Below the pieces are notes generated by a model. That model saw only the letters and a list, made by a program, of their open reading frames with translations. It did no database searches and was not told the origin of the DNA. 64,000 nucleotides of DNA from Tubulanus polymorphus (taxonomy: Eukaryota > Nemertea > Palaeonemertea > Tubulaniformes > Tubulanidae), in NCBI RefSeq assembly GCF_964204645.1, contig NC_134032.1, forward strand, positions 1,824,916-1,888,915. The letters are read 5' to 3'. Both the position numbers and the translations under genes were made by a program. Within the stretch, counting starts at the first letter, position 1. Every line of letters starts with the position of its first letter. This document shows, in pieces, positions 25,326 through 36,532 of this stretch.

Positions 25326-25485
25326 TTGGAAACAGGGAATTCAAGATGGATACAAAAATTAGTACGCGAGTCACACGTACGCGGCCTTTGCGGTCTGCGC
25401 TCGCTACCCTTTGATTCGCTTCAAATCGGAGAAAATTGTTCGACGGAGTTTTGTATAAGTTGTCGCTCTCGTGTAAAAGACGACG

Positions 25486-25560
25486 CGGGCTAAAACTCGT
25501 AAACTATTTATCGACGCTTTCACGAGGTTTGAAACGTGGCCGGAATATAAAATCGACGCG
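25486..25560. repeat. Direct duplication, right copy
   Basis: Partner of 24522-24596, with changes such as CGTAAAC for CATAAAC and TTTGAAACG for TTTAAAACG. Confidence 0.85.
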
Positions 25561-26002
25561 CGTTTGACGAGCAATCGGCGGCAGTTCCGTCAAAACGAAT
25601 CATAATCTTATATCTCGATTCATGAAAATGGAAAAAAATCGTATTTTCTCGCGAGGCCGCGGTGCAGCAGTGTCTGAAGTGTCGCGCCGAACGTGAAGTT
25701 AATCGGGTGAATGGCGTCGCTATGAATACAAACGTACCGTTTGCATATCGGACTTTTACGAGGAAAAGTGTTTAACTCGCGGTATTCAGATCGCGACCGA
25801 CGGCGTTATGCAAAAATGTATCTTTCTCGCATTTGATGACGTCATCCCGGAGCGTCTCTTGAACGCAGTTCGACTAATTGAGTTTTGAATTACTTTAAGC
25901 CTTGCATCGAATAGAATCGATATATCTTATTGAGAACGCATGGACCCGATTCTATACGCTGAACTTTAAACTGATCTCAATAACATCGATAAAACTATTG
26001 AA
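25561..26002. other. Gene-free stretch
   Basis: CpG-rich sequence with no recognised repeat or frame. Confidence 0.4.
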
Positions 26003-26220
26003 AATCCCACAATTGTAGCCAGACAACGATATAAAGCTTGGAAAGTTTTCATTCAAGCTAGTTGTTTCATTCGACGTTTCGACCATATTCTAATAGTCAT
26101 CTATGACGCATTAGTCTATAAAGAAGACTATTAGAATATAGTTGAAAACGTCGAATGAAACTACTAGCTTAAATGAAAACCGTTCAGGCTTTACATCGTT
26201 ATTTCGTGATGGTGGGGATT
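26003..26220. mobile_element. Foldback element carrying two copies of the hairpin motif
   Basis: The left arm (26003-26104) and right arm (26117-26220) are inverted copies of each other: AATCCCAC..GTGGGGATT at the tips, then ACAACGATATAAAGC, TTTTCATTCAAGCTAG and TTTCATTCGACGTTTCGACC. A 12-base centre separates them. Each arm contains a version of the hairpin motif (GATGACTAT..GAAACGTCG type); the left arm reads on the minus strand, the right on the plus. The arms share words with the single copy at 56403-56520. Confidence 0.85.
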
Positions 26221-27842
26221 CTACGCATATAGTCTCGATAATTTTTTTCCTGAGTTTATTGCTTATCTTATATACACGTCTTGTTCGGTTGTAGAACGTG
26301 ACCCCCGCGAGCCGGTAATCTCCGGTCAGGGGAAAAGTGTTGTTAGAATGCGAGTGAAGTCCGTCAGTCCTGGAGGTCTGGGGAGGGGCTGTTCGGGGGT
26401 CTAAGCGAAAATATCGTCCCGCGGTGCTACAGTGAGGTGTAGTAAGATAGATTTTGTGTTTGTAAACAAAGCGTCTCTCCCACCCCTTGTTAAATCGCGG
26501 ATGGAAGGTGCACTTGTTGAAATCGAAACTCGTCAGCCCAGAGAGATAGTCACTATTTGATATCGATACACTAAATAGTTCCTATCACCCCGGTCCGAAA
26601 ATATTTCTGCCGCCCTAATCCATAGAATGTTCCGACTTCCGGTCGTTTGCGAGAACGAAATTCCCAAATATTCATATCCCGATGGCGGATCTTCGATTAT
26701 TTGCAGGGGCGGACCCGAAAATTGGAATGAGCTCTTAATTTGAAAAGGGCAGATTTGGCAATACAAACAAAGAGGTATCCGGGAATTAAGTTGATATATT
26801 GAAGAGCTTGGCAGGACGCGCGCATGCGCAGTTAGATGAACGTGTGCAAGAATTTCGACTTATGAATAAAGGTCGTTGCTGAAATCAATCAAACTTTCCC
26901 GAAAAATATCTCAGATGATTCGTGATCTTAGGACTTTAATAAGAAGATTCTTACCAGTGAATGATATCGGTATTTGTTCAAAATTCCCAGTACGCGACGT
27001 CTGCCTGCAAATACAGAAATTTTTACAAAATACTTAGATTAGACATTTTAAAGTCATTTTTAACGATACAATGAGCTCAATACACCTCAGCGCCGTACCC
27101 TTGGACAGTAGCTACCTCGATACGGGGGCGGATCCAGGATTAGACCGGGGGGGGGGATTCCAAGGTGAAAGTTAATCTGCTATTCGCTCATGCGGAGGGC
27201 TCCGAAAAATAGAAGCCTCCAGATTCATGTTCCTGTATTCAACCAGTAAAATCAAACATTCATTTGATTGGCAAAAGCAGTGTTAAAGAAAAACGGAATC
27301 ATTTCTCTCTGATCCAAGATGGAATCCCTCCCCGGATCCGCTCTGCCGAACCCAATTCCCGATACAATCACACTATTACAGCTATGAAAGTACTTTACTT
27401 TACATCCAGATACGCTCCTCTCGCCGTGGACCGTACGAGAGAAACGCTCGTTACTTCGGGGGTCGAGGTCGCGCTTCCCACGAGGCAGACACACCGGTGC
27501 GATAAGATCGTAAATTCGTTTCGTAATTTTGCCCGCGTCGTTTCTTTAAATAATCCCTCTAATTAGCTCGTTAAATTAGTTCATTTATTTCTCAGCGAGA
27601 TAGCGCACTTCGGGGAATGTTCTATTTATAGATTTGTAACAGGCGAACATGATTGGAAAGCGAACGCGCGCGCACGCATTAACGGTTGCCGCTTTGCGTG
27701 ACTGTGACGTCACAGTCTACGCTGTTTTGTTTATATCCGCAAGGAAGTGTAATGAGTTTTGACACTTGCTTTCTAACACGAAATGACTGCTTATTGGGCA
27801 GCACGTGACGTTTTTATAAACCTTGAGCTATTTTTCTTTAAT
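26221..27842. other. Gene-free stretch
   Basis: Includes a run of G (about 27149-27159). Two opposed frames of about 80-100 codons overlap at 27252-27566 without a motif. No gene is supported. Confidence 0.45.
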
Positions 27843-28485
27843 ATCGCCCTCTCCCTCTCCCTCTCCTGGCTCTCCCTCTCCTGGCTCTCCCTCTCCTGGC
27901 TCTCCCTCTCCTGGCCCTCCCTCTCCTGGCCCGCCCCTCCTGGCTCTCCCTCTCCCGCTCCTGGCTCCCCATCTCCCCTCTCCTGGCTCTCCCTCTCCCT
28001 CTCCTGGCTCTCCCTCTCCCTCTTCTGGCTCTCCCTCTCCTGGCTCTCCCTCTCCTGGCTCTCCCTCTCCCTCTCCTGGCTCCCCATCTCCCCTCTCCTG
28101 GCTCTCCCTCTCCCTCTCCTGGCTCTCCCTCTCCCTCTTCTGGCTCTCCCTCTCCTGGCTCTCCCTCTCCTGGCCCTCCCTCTCCTGGCCCTCCCCCTCC
28201 TGGCTCTCCCTCTTCTTCTCCATCTCCCTCTCCTGGCTCCCCCTCTCCCGCTCCTGGCTCTCCCTCTCCCTCTCCCTCTCCCTCTCCCTCTCCCTCTCCC
28301 TCTCCCTCTCCCTCTCCCTCTCCCTCTCCCTCTCCCTCTCGTGGCCCTCTCTCGTGGCTCTCCCTCTCCCTATCCCTCTCGTGGCTCTCCCTCTCGTGGC
28401 TCTCCCTCTCGTGGCTCTCCCTCTCCTGGCTCTCCCTCTCCTGGCTCTCCCTCTCCGTCTCCTGGCTCCCCTCTCCCTCTCCCAG
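27843..28485. repeat. Pyrimidine satellite, inverted counterpart of the 10-kb array
   Basis: The units CTCTCCTGGCTCTCCCTCTC are the exact complement of the purine units at 9963-10735. A block starting CTGGCTCCCCATCTCCCCTC at 27961 is repeated at 28076, giving a 115-bp higher-order repeat. Near 28258-28340 the array becomes a simple (CTCTCC)n run, and further right CTCGTGG replaces CTCCTGG. Long frames on both strands are by-products. Confidence 0.95.
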
Positions 28486-29481
28486 AATCTTATTAGAAAA
28501 TTCATATCAGTAAGGTTTTACAACAAACGCGTAACTTGTCTCCAGGTCACGTGATCTACATAAAAAAAATACCGCTCGCTAAATAACTGATACAATATTT
28601 ATAAATCATCTCGTAAGCTTCTCGTCAAAGCGGGCTCCACGCAGATGCAGCGCTAACACTGACATTTCACTAAAAAGACGCAGAAGCTGCAGGTGATACG
28701 GAGTTCAGCGTCAGTGCGCGTGCGCAGTGCGGGCCCCTGTTTATCGTCTGCAACGCGCGGACGTGTAACAACGGATTACTGTAATCCGCGAGTAATAAAC
28801 AACCGTAATAGATTTTACGATTCCGCTTAATGCCACAACGAACAACCGTCGTTAACAGGCCTGCGCAATGTCGTAAACAGATCCAGTAGGCAGTCGTAAA
28901 CAATGCGACTATACGACGTCACGGAAGTGACCCCTGTTATATTCCAGCCCTCTTCAGAGTCTTCACAGAACTACAACTTGTGTATATGAAATGTATGAAA
29001 TGAATCCTCGTCGCTCAGTCTTGCTCGCTGCCTCGAACCGACATCCCGAACGCAGTCGTGTTCGACAACAAAAAACATTTTCGGCGAATTTCCAGACCTT
29101 TTAAGAAATATAATCTTTTTCTGAAAACGCCTAATCGTCGCCGCAATTAATTACTCAGTAACCGTTCGCGGATTAAACGTTCCCCGTGCGTTCGTTCGAG
29201 TCCCGACGAATTAGTCTTTTGATGCTCGTCTCCGTCCGTCCAACGGTGGCCTTATATATTCGAAATTAATTACCCGCATCCGTCGCGAGGACTCGCTTAT
29301 GGCTCGAAGGGTTTCCACGAAAACCTTTCAAGTGCGTACGCGCGCATCCGCCTCGCACGGAATAGAGTATTACTACCTCGGCGATAAGGAAAACTGTCGT
29401 CAATTCGAAATAGCAAATGTCCGTAATTTCAAATTTACAGAAAGATATAAGAGATTTAAGGGACGAATAGTACAATATGGA
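28486..29481. other. Gene-free stretch
   Basis: No convincing coding sequence or known RNA. The 80-codon frame at 29299-29541 runs into the MITE that follows and is not supported. Confidence 0.45.
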
Positions 29482-29602
29482 TTAACTATTTATTTTACGC
29501 ACGAGATATTGCTGCTGGTGTACAGAAGCTTCATGAGGTGAATGAGTAAGAAAGCTATTATACATTACAAGCAAAAGTTCGCGCGTCAAATAAACTAGTT
29601 AA
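29482..29602. mobile_element. MITE-C element, copy 1
   Basis: The left end TTAACTATTTATTTTACGCA and the right end GCGCGTCAAATAAACTAGTTAA form terminal inverted repeats. The interior GAAGCTTCATGAGGTGAATG matches 34015-34035. It has no coding capacity; the transposase superfamily is undetermined. Confidence 0.8.
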
Positions 29603-29653
29603 TCTTTACTACTCGTTCAAAAGTGTCTATTCTAACACCCGTTTAACTCCACC

Positions 29654-30159
29654 GGCCAGTTGCATAGTCATGACTTAGACTGAAGACCAGTCTAAGACCA
29701 ACTTAGTTCTATAGCCAATCTAACAACTTAAGACCAGTCTAAGCTCATTTTAGTTCTATAACCAATCTAACAACTTAAGACCAGTCTAAGCTCATTTTGG
29801 TTCTATAACCAATCTAACAACTTAAGACCAGTCTAAGCTCATTTTGGTTCTATAACCAATCTAACAACTTAAGACCAGTCTAAGCTCATTTTGGTTCTAT
29901 AACCAATCTAACAACTTAAGACCAGTCTAAGCTCATTTTGGTTCTATAACCAATCTAACAACTTAAGACCAGTCTAAGCTCATTTTGGTTCTATAACCAA
30001 TCTAACAACTTAAGACCAGTCTAAGCTCATTTTGGTTCTATAACCAATCTAACAACTTAAGACCAGTCTAAGTCCAACTTCGTTCTATAGCCAATCTAAC
30101 AAAAAACCAGTCTTAAGATTTAAGACCAATTTTGGACTTAAGTCACAACTGTGCAACTG
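29654..30159. mobile_element. MITE-A copy expanded by the 47-bp satellite
   Basis: Bounded by GGCCAGTTGCATAGTCATGA on the left and CACAACTGTGCAACTGGCC on the right, the terminal repeats seen in the solo MITE at 44493-44632. The interior has about eight near-identical 47-bp units (CTATAACCAATCTAACAACT then TAAGACCAGTCTAAGCTCAT). High unit identity compared with 14889-15823 implies recent amplification or homogenisation. The array lies cleanly inside the element, so it grew within it. Confidence 0.93.
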
Positions 30160-30789
30160 GCCACAGGTTATTCTACGAATCTTCTCTTCACATTACGGTA
30201 TATATATTAAATACTAAATTGAAATCTATTTCCATTAAAATGTAACGATATCACGAATATATGTTAACGATTTGTTAAAGTATTTCGCCGTCCGCACTCC
30301 ACCTCAGCTTCCAAATTCCCCGTCCCCCTCTCACCTATTTCCATCTGGTTTAATTACCCCCCCCCCCTCACACTTTGTCCGCTCACTCCCCCGTCGCAAG
30401 CTCAGCTACCACCCACCGAATTCCCTCCCCCCCGACCATGTTACTCACACTCACTGCGCGTTCATCATCTACCTGTCCCGATCTATTATTCTGCGCGCTG
30501 TCTCTGGGAACAACGACAGCTGGGGGATCATGGTTTTGATTTTTAATTTCGCCTAATTTTCCACATCACGTTTTCTACCCGGTCGAAGAGTTGCCGAATT
30601 ATTCACGTTGCCTGACCGCGGGGCATGATTAGAGTAAATGTATCTACACGGGATTGTAATAAAAATTAAAGTACCGGGTACTTCACGTTGCCGTCAGTGT
30701 TGTAGCGATTTTATCGGTTCTTCGGTGCAGAAAAGACGCGCGATAACTACAACGAAGGATATGTCATACGATCGCGATCATAATTGGAT
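30160..30789. other. Gene-free stretch with short C runs
   Basis: C-rich text at 30290-30430 gives a 94-codon frame that is low in complexity. No gene is supported. Confidence 0.45.
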
Positions 30790-31115
30790 AGCGGCGAGGC
30801 TACTGAGGGAAGCGAGGATTCAGCGAGAATCCACCAGGTGTCGCTAGTGGCACCGGGTTACCGCGCTTCATTTCCTTCTACATTTCGATAAACTTCGAGT
30901 CAAATTTTCTGATCAGTTAATCAATTTTCAGCGAAATCAATACAGCACACTGATTGAGAAAGGAAATCGTATATCAATTCGATGAGTCGTTTGATAATTT
31001 CCGGATTTGGAAGCCTAAAAATGATGTTCAAATTTCATCGAAAACGAACTGATTTTCACCACGAGTAACCCAGTGATTTGTTGCGCCATCTGGCGTTGCC
31101 GGTATCTCATTCTGT
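30790..31115 (+). mobile_element. Family S element, copy 3
   Basis: Starts GGCGAGGCTACTGAGGGAAG, then GCGAGGATTCAGCGAGAATC, CACCAGGTGTCGCTAGTGG, TTTCCTTCTACATTTCGATA, TTCATCGAAAACGAACTGAT and ends TTGTTGCGCCATCTGGCG. One of the fullest copies of the body; no clear tRNA head upstream. Confidence 0.85.
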
Positions 31116-31639
31116 TGGATATGAGTCAAGCGCGGCGTACGAACGTTACATTAATTGGTCGAATCAACCATCGATTTTAAAGATGTTATTCCTTCGGGTT
31201 TTGATGCCACCCATAAGTAAGCCTTATGAATGGAGCGATACCTGCTGCCTAAAAGGCTCATGGTTGTAATGGAAAAAATGCGATGAACTACCCGAGACTA
31301 GAGCTTTACATCGACAAGTTTGATGGTCTCGACTCCAAATTCGATAGGGCGCACACTCCTTGTCAGGTGTTATTTTGTCTGTTGCGGAGATATTTCGAAA
31401 ACTAGCGGGAGGGGATGGTACCGGAAACTTTGGGGGAAGGGGGCGGGTGATACCGGATGGCACTGTCAGGCGGGGAAGGATAGAATAAAAAGTGGCACCT
31501 ATATTTTTCACGTCAGTTCAGTTGGTTTACCACGACTAACAAAATAAGTCGCCGCGAGTAAAATAAATTCTCGCCATCTCGTCGAAAAGCTTGTAAACGA
31601 ATTCGAAAACCGAGATGAAAATAAAGCGTAAAAGCAGTG
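31116..31639. other. Gene-free stretch
   Basis: Includes a G-rich part near 31405-31455. No gene is supported. Confidence 0.4.
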
Positions 31640-31710
31640 CACTCACCGGGATTCGAACCCGGGTCTCATTCGAGGAAAGCAAGCGTGTTAACCAGTAGAC
31701 CAATACGGTT
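31640..31710 (-). mobile_element. tRNA-like SINE head or tRNA pseudogene
   Basis: On the minus strand a D-arm-like TGGTCTACTGGTTAACA (complement of about 31686-31702) is followed by a perfect T arm, CCGGG / TTCGAAT / CCCGG (complement of 31646-31662). It resembles tRNA-Glu or tRNA-Gly in layout. The acceptor strands do not pair and the anticodon stem is broken, so a working tRNA is unlikely. Confidence 0.6.
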
Positions 31711-33960
31711 AGTCCTTGGCTCGTGGTTATACAACTTCTCATATTCATAACGACTGAATTACTAAACGTCGTATGAAGGATAACTCTTGTAAGTACAAAT
31801 AAGATAAGACAGACAACAATGGGTGTCGCCATCTAGCGGGCCGACTCCGCCACTCTCTATGAATCGAGATCAATCGTATAAACATAATGCGAGATCATTG
31901 TTATCTCGTTTCATCAGCGGAATATCGTTTTTTATGATTGCCATTTCATCATCATCTTTTCTTCGTCGTCGTCGTCGTCGTCGTCGTCTTTTGAGTTATT
32001 ACTATTCATGAAACGACCCGGCGCGGCGCGCGGAGTCCATCTCGGCGCGATGCCGTATATTTCTAAAAATCCATTAGCGGAATTCGTACGCCGTTTGCGT
32101 AATCGCCTTTTCATACAGGCGGCAGCGATCGGGCGGCCATCTTCGCATCCCTTACCCCCGTCACTCGAGGGACAGAGCGCGCACCGATACAACCGATAAA
32201 AATATGCGTTGATCATATCCCGTTTTTATTTACGATGATGCACAGCGCGCGGCGGGGCGGGTGCGCGCTTTGTGCAACGTGTTTGATTTATTGTGTATGC
32301 GATGCGCACTTAGCGCCGGAGCTTCGCCTACTGACTGATAACTTTCTTTCATCGACATAAAAGATCCGAATAAACCATCAATTAGATGGTATATAGTATA
32401 TAAAATCGACGAAATTTTTTTACCGGCGAAATGGGCTCTCTCATCTTTGCGCACGCGCATTGATATCCTTTTCTCGTCGCTTCTTAATTGGTCTAGCGGA
32501 TCGATAGATTACGTTTAGTGATCATTATCAGAAGCAACTCCTCCGAAGACACAAGAAGAAGAACTCCCCGAATGATTTTTTAACCGAGTGAGTATAAAAA
32601 GGTGTAGTAGTTGCAGTAAAAGAGTTTTCGATATGCATTTCATTTTATAATAAAAAAGGCTTCAGGACGGGAAGTTCAAAATTGAACGTTGAAATTTGCC
32701 CTTTTCTAGTTTGGCGATTGATATGAGGACGTGATATGGGATGTGCCTTTTTTACTTTGGGGGAAAAAACGAAATGAACGCAATTTTCGAAATGCGTAGC
32801 ACCTGCTTACGGCCCTACCGTCTGTCAATCTTCGCCTGGGCCTGTGTGCAACGTGACCACGTTTGCGTTCATCCTCGCTTGCCAGGGGTTCGGTATAGCT
32901 ACCCGAACTCGCTTCCACCACCAGCGCCCCCTGGCCTCACGATGCGTGATTTCTGGATTACTGGCGCTGTTGGCGCATGACGTCATATATGGATTTGCGA
33001 AATACTTCCTTGTTCGGTAAAACGTTCGCTTATTGGTCGATTTTAAATCGGGAAATCCAACGGATGTCTAATGTCGTTTTGTTACAAGCGCGGTGATTGG
33101 CCCGACTGGACTCTGGTCGGCTGGTAACGACTCCAATCAGTCGCGAGGTCAAGGAATTCGGGGAACAGCTTTAGCGTAGTGGGTTCGAATCCCTTGACGG
33201 GTGAAGCTGGTAATTTACAAATAATAAAGTTTGAATTCATGTCCTCATTGAAAATAAGAAGTAACCGATAGCAATAACACCAAAAATTGTGAGTTAAACT
33301 TTTTTTGTAGAACTGAACATTACATTAAAACAATCACGTCTAGATTGGGCAAAACGAAATGCGATGACGTCAGATCCGGGCACAGAAGATTGAATATTAA
33401 CGACATCACGCTTGGACTCACTGCACACAGAATATCGACGTGATTCAATCGCGATTAAAAACGAACGAATGGAATTTCGCCCGTAACGAAATGAAAAACT
33501 GTACATTTAGAACGGATAATATTTGAAATGAAATCTGTCCGGGAATGATGAATACGCGAGGCGCTCATTACCATTATTGTTATTCGACTCGAATTCCGAT
33601 CATAAATCACAAACAGCAGACGACATGCAGAGAAGGTCACGTGGTCCTAGTTCGAACCATGGAAACCGGGCGATTCTCTGATTTATAGTTTATCTAGGTT
33701 TCGCGCGCCAGATTTATTGATTAGAATGAACTTTATCGTCGAATTGATATTCGTTTTTTTTTTTCTAATGACAAATTATCGCGAGGAATAGACGATCATC
33801 GCGCCGAACGAAGCAATTAACAAATAGGAAGAAATGAACGATTTTATAGATTGATTTTGAAACTACAAATTGACTGACTCCACGCTCGACCTCTAGAAGA
33901 AATGTGGAGTTCAAATTCAGATTTTGTGAATAGTTGTGACCACTTTCACAGTCTTATACT
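31711..33960. other. Mostly gene-free stretch
   Basis: Contains GTGTCGCCATCTAGCGGG near 31817 (end of a family S copy), a (CGT)n run at about 31961-31990, a CpG-rich zone at 32015-32280, scattered family S words near 32870 (ATCCTCGCTTGCCA), and a lone B-box-like GGGTTCGAATCCC near 33181. Many 60-95 codon frames overlap, none with a motif. Confidence 0.45.
32593..32600 (+). promoter_or_regulatory. TATA-box-like site
   Basis: TATAAAAA about 300 bases beyond the CpG-rich zone, with TTGCAGTA about 20 bases downstream as a poor initiator candidate. There is no coding sequence downstream, so this could equally be chance in AT-rich DNA. Confidence 0.2.
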
Positions 33961-33967
33961 GTATAGA

Positions 33968-34090
33968 TTAACTATATTTATTTGACGCACGAGCTTTCCG
34001 CTACTAATTAATAGAAGCTTCATTAGGCGAATGAATGGCGAAACTTCTATTCATTAGTAGCAAAAGCTCTTGCGTCAAAAAAATAGTTAA
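33968..34090. mobile_element. MITE-C element, copy 2
   Basis: Arms of about 48 bp: TTAACTATATTTATTTGACG then CACGAGCTTTCCGCTACTAA on the left, and their inverse (TTAGTAGCAAAAGCTCTTGC then GTCAAAAAAATAGTTAA) on the right, with a short middle GCTTCATTAGGCGAATGAAT. Nearly the whole element is a hairpin. Most intact of the three copies. Confidence 0.88.
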
Positions 34091-35694
34091 GGACTACTCG
34101 TCTGGTTATTTATTGCTTGGAGAGGCTTTAGTTTATTTTATTTCCAACAAAACAGCAAAGCATTCGTTGCCTAACGCATAATCATATTTCATATTCTCTA
34201 CCTTCGGCTATTTGGCACGTTCGAGTAAAATCAACTCGTTACGGTGCGACTGGGGAACTCGGGAATCTTAATTTTGATATTCGAGTCGCCTGATGCTCAA
34301 AGTATGCTCCGCGCGCGAGTGCTGTTTTACGAGCGCGATGTTTCTCGGACCGCGGGGATTGTAAATCTAAGGTCTATCGGAACGAATCGTAGCGCCCGTC
34401 ACGCGGTCGTCTGATCCACTGAATACGTGCGCCAGGTTCAAATTCGACGAAAACGTCTCGAAAAACTGAAAGATCAACCGCGCTGAAATCAAGCGATGAA
34501 CTCCCCGGAGTGCGGGGGTACAGGCAGTCGTTAAATTCCGCGGGAGGAATAGCGCGACGTGAAGTGAATTAATTCTATATGTATGAATAATATATGTTTG
34601 AATCGTCTGTTGGCAAGGTCATCGTAGAGGTGACGCTTTAAATCGAACAAACGAGTCTAATCTAAAGAGGGGATTAGATTAGGTCGGATACAAATAAAAA
34701 TACGAAATCGAGTAAGATGACCGGTGGAAAGTATGCGAAAGATGAGAGAGGAGGGGAAAGAAAAGGAGGGGATGAAAGGATAAGGCAGATGAGTGAGGGG
34801 TGATAGGTGAGGGTATCAGGGGGTGTTGACTGGGAGAGAAAGGAGGATGGCAGATCAGCAGCCGATCCAAGGGGGGCTAATTGGGCGCCCTATTTTTTTC
34901 TGCCAAGACAACATTTTCAGAACCTGGCTTAAGAAAGTTTACAAAGTCCTAGCAAATTATTGCCCCTAATTTTGTTCTAGAATCATTGATATACAGAAGC
35001 TCAAAGATAATCCTTTTTCAAAATTTTCTTCGGTTTCCCTAAACTCCCGTTACGGAGTGCGTCTACAGTGTCTTGGGTTTTCTGCCAAAAATTATTCAAA
35101 AATGCCTGGATCCGCCGCGCGCTGCAGAGCGCGAGTGAGATAAAAAATAAAGATGAAGATGGGACATAAAAAGAGCTAAAGAGAGAAAAGAGAATAACAC
35201 AGACTGAAAACGTGTAAAAACCGATTAGTAACTGAAATTGAAGACGAAACGTTCGGCGAGTAAAAAAAAAACACAGAACACATCGGTGAAACGTCGACTG
35301 AGACAATAACAAAATAACAACTGCATTCAGCGCGCCTTAACTATTCCCTATTCGTGTAAGCCTAACAAATGACATTATTAGCGAGACGCTAGCCGTTCTC
35401 TGCGGAAAACTACTGTCAACTTTAATAACTGCGAATAACCGTAACTTCTAACGGAAAGAGCCCGGCTAATTAAACTAGGAATACGGCAAAGAGCGGAAAA
35501 CACGTCAGACCGAATCATCGTATGTTACAGTGTTTGTATATATAGCTGTAGTCGTCTGTCATCATCGCTCGTTTGAAAGCAATCATCACTCGGTTTATTT
35601 CACTCCGAGTTTCTCACTTTCTACGCGGTCGATTCCAACTATCGACGTATTATTATTTTTCTGACGTTTGCTTCGAGGCCTTAAATGGGATAAC
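34091..35694. other. Gene-free stretch with a purine-rich patch
   Basis: A purine-rich patch at 34725-34850 gives a spurious 63-codon frame on the minus strand. A frame of 103 codons at 35001-35312 (minus) is hydrophobic near its middle but shows no recognisable family. TATATATA near 35538 is isolated. Confidence 0.4.
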
Positions 35695-35990
35695 CCAGTG
35701 CTACTGTGGCAGGCGAGGATCCGTCTGGTGTCGCTAGTAGATGGTTGGTCGTCCGCGTTCGATTTCTTCTACATTTCAATGGAATCTGAATGAACTTTTC
35801 TCTTAAATGAATCAATCATTATATGAAAACTAAACCGATATCCAAGTAGAAGAATGAAAGTATTTCATACTTGGTGCCGTGATGAAAATATGGATGCAGG
35901 AGTCGAAAAATCCAGTTCAAAGTTCATTGAAATAACTTTGACACTGGACGACCTACTGCACGTCATGCCATCTGGTGGGATAGCTGGTTT
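35695..35990 (+). mobile_element. Family S element, copy 4
   Basis: Order of words: TGTGGCAGGCGAGGATCCG, CTGGTGTCGCTAGTAGATGG, TTTCTTCTACATTTCAATGG, AACTAAACCGATATCCAAGT, AGTTCATTGAAATAACTTTG, CACGTCATGCCATCTGGTGG. The middle differs from copies 1-3 and matches copies 5, 10 and 11, so there are at least two subfamilies. Confidence 0.82.
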
Positions 35991-36424
35991 TTCGGGTACC
36001 CCATTCGTCATCAGACCACGATGTTTACTGCCCATTTCCCCCACAAGTCGGTGGCCAGCATGCTTCGCCTTCGATTTTGTTCCTTGCCATATCAAATATG
36101 AAAATAGCCGCACAAAGCAGCGACTAAAAGTTATGACCTACAACTCTAATTTTCTAAATAATCGCAGGATCTTTGAAAAGACGGATCTAGATACGACACC
36201 TTAGTAATTATAAGTTGAAGTATAACTGATTTGTAAGCCTGTAGACATCTCGCTAGTAAGAGGAATATAAAACTCGTAGAGAATCGAGTGAAAGGTTATA
36301 TACCCTGTGTACCAAGTATTATCATACCTAATCGGTTAATTCGTTCATTTGTCAAAATCGCCACCTAGTTGGAAAACGATGTACTAAATGGTCATTGTGT
36401 AATGCTATATGCACGTATAACACA

Positions 36425-36532
36425 GGGTCCAGTTCCACAGTTCTGAGTTAAGATTTCACCCTGGGTCAAAACATTGAAAATGAACTAACTTTAACTCAGA
36501 GTTAACTCTAACTCACAACTGTGGAACTGGGT
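36425..36532. mobile_element. MITE-B, solo copy
   Basis: GGGTCCAGTTCCACAGTT on the left, AACTGTGGAACTGGG on the right, and one core with ACATTGAAAATGAACTAACT. It is about 108 bp and the simple form of the array at 18794-19181. Confidence 0.9.

Noticed and set aside
27783-28554. Proline/serine-rich frames of 225-243 codons on both strands
   Set aside because: By-products of the pyrimidine satellite, open in several phases.
31640-31710. A functional tRNA gene (Glu- or Gly-like)
   Set aside because: The T arm is perfect, but acceptor strands do not pair and the anticodon stem is broken.
35854-36204. 116-codon frame
   Set aside because: Its first part lies inside family S copy 4, and the rest has no motif.
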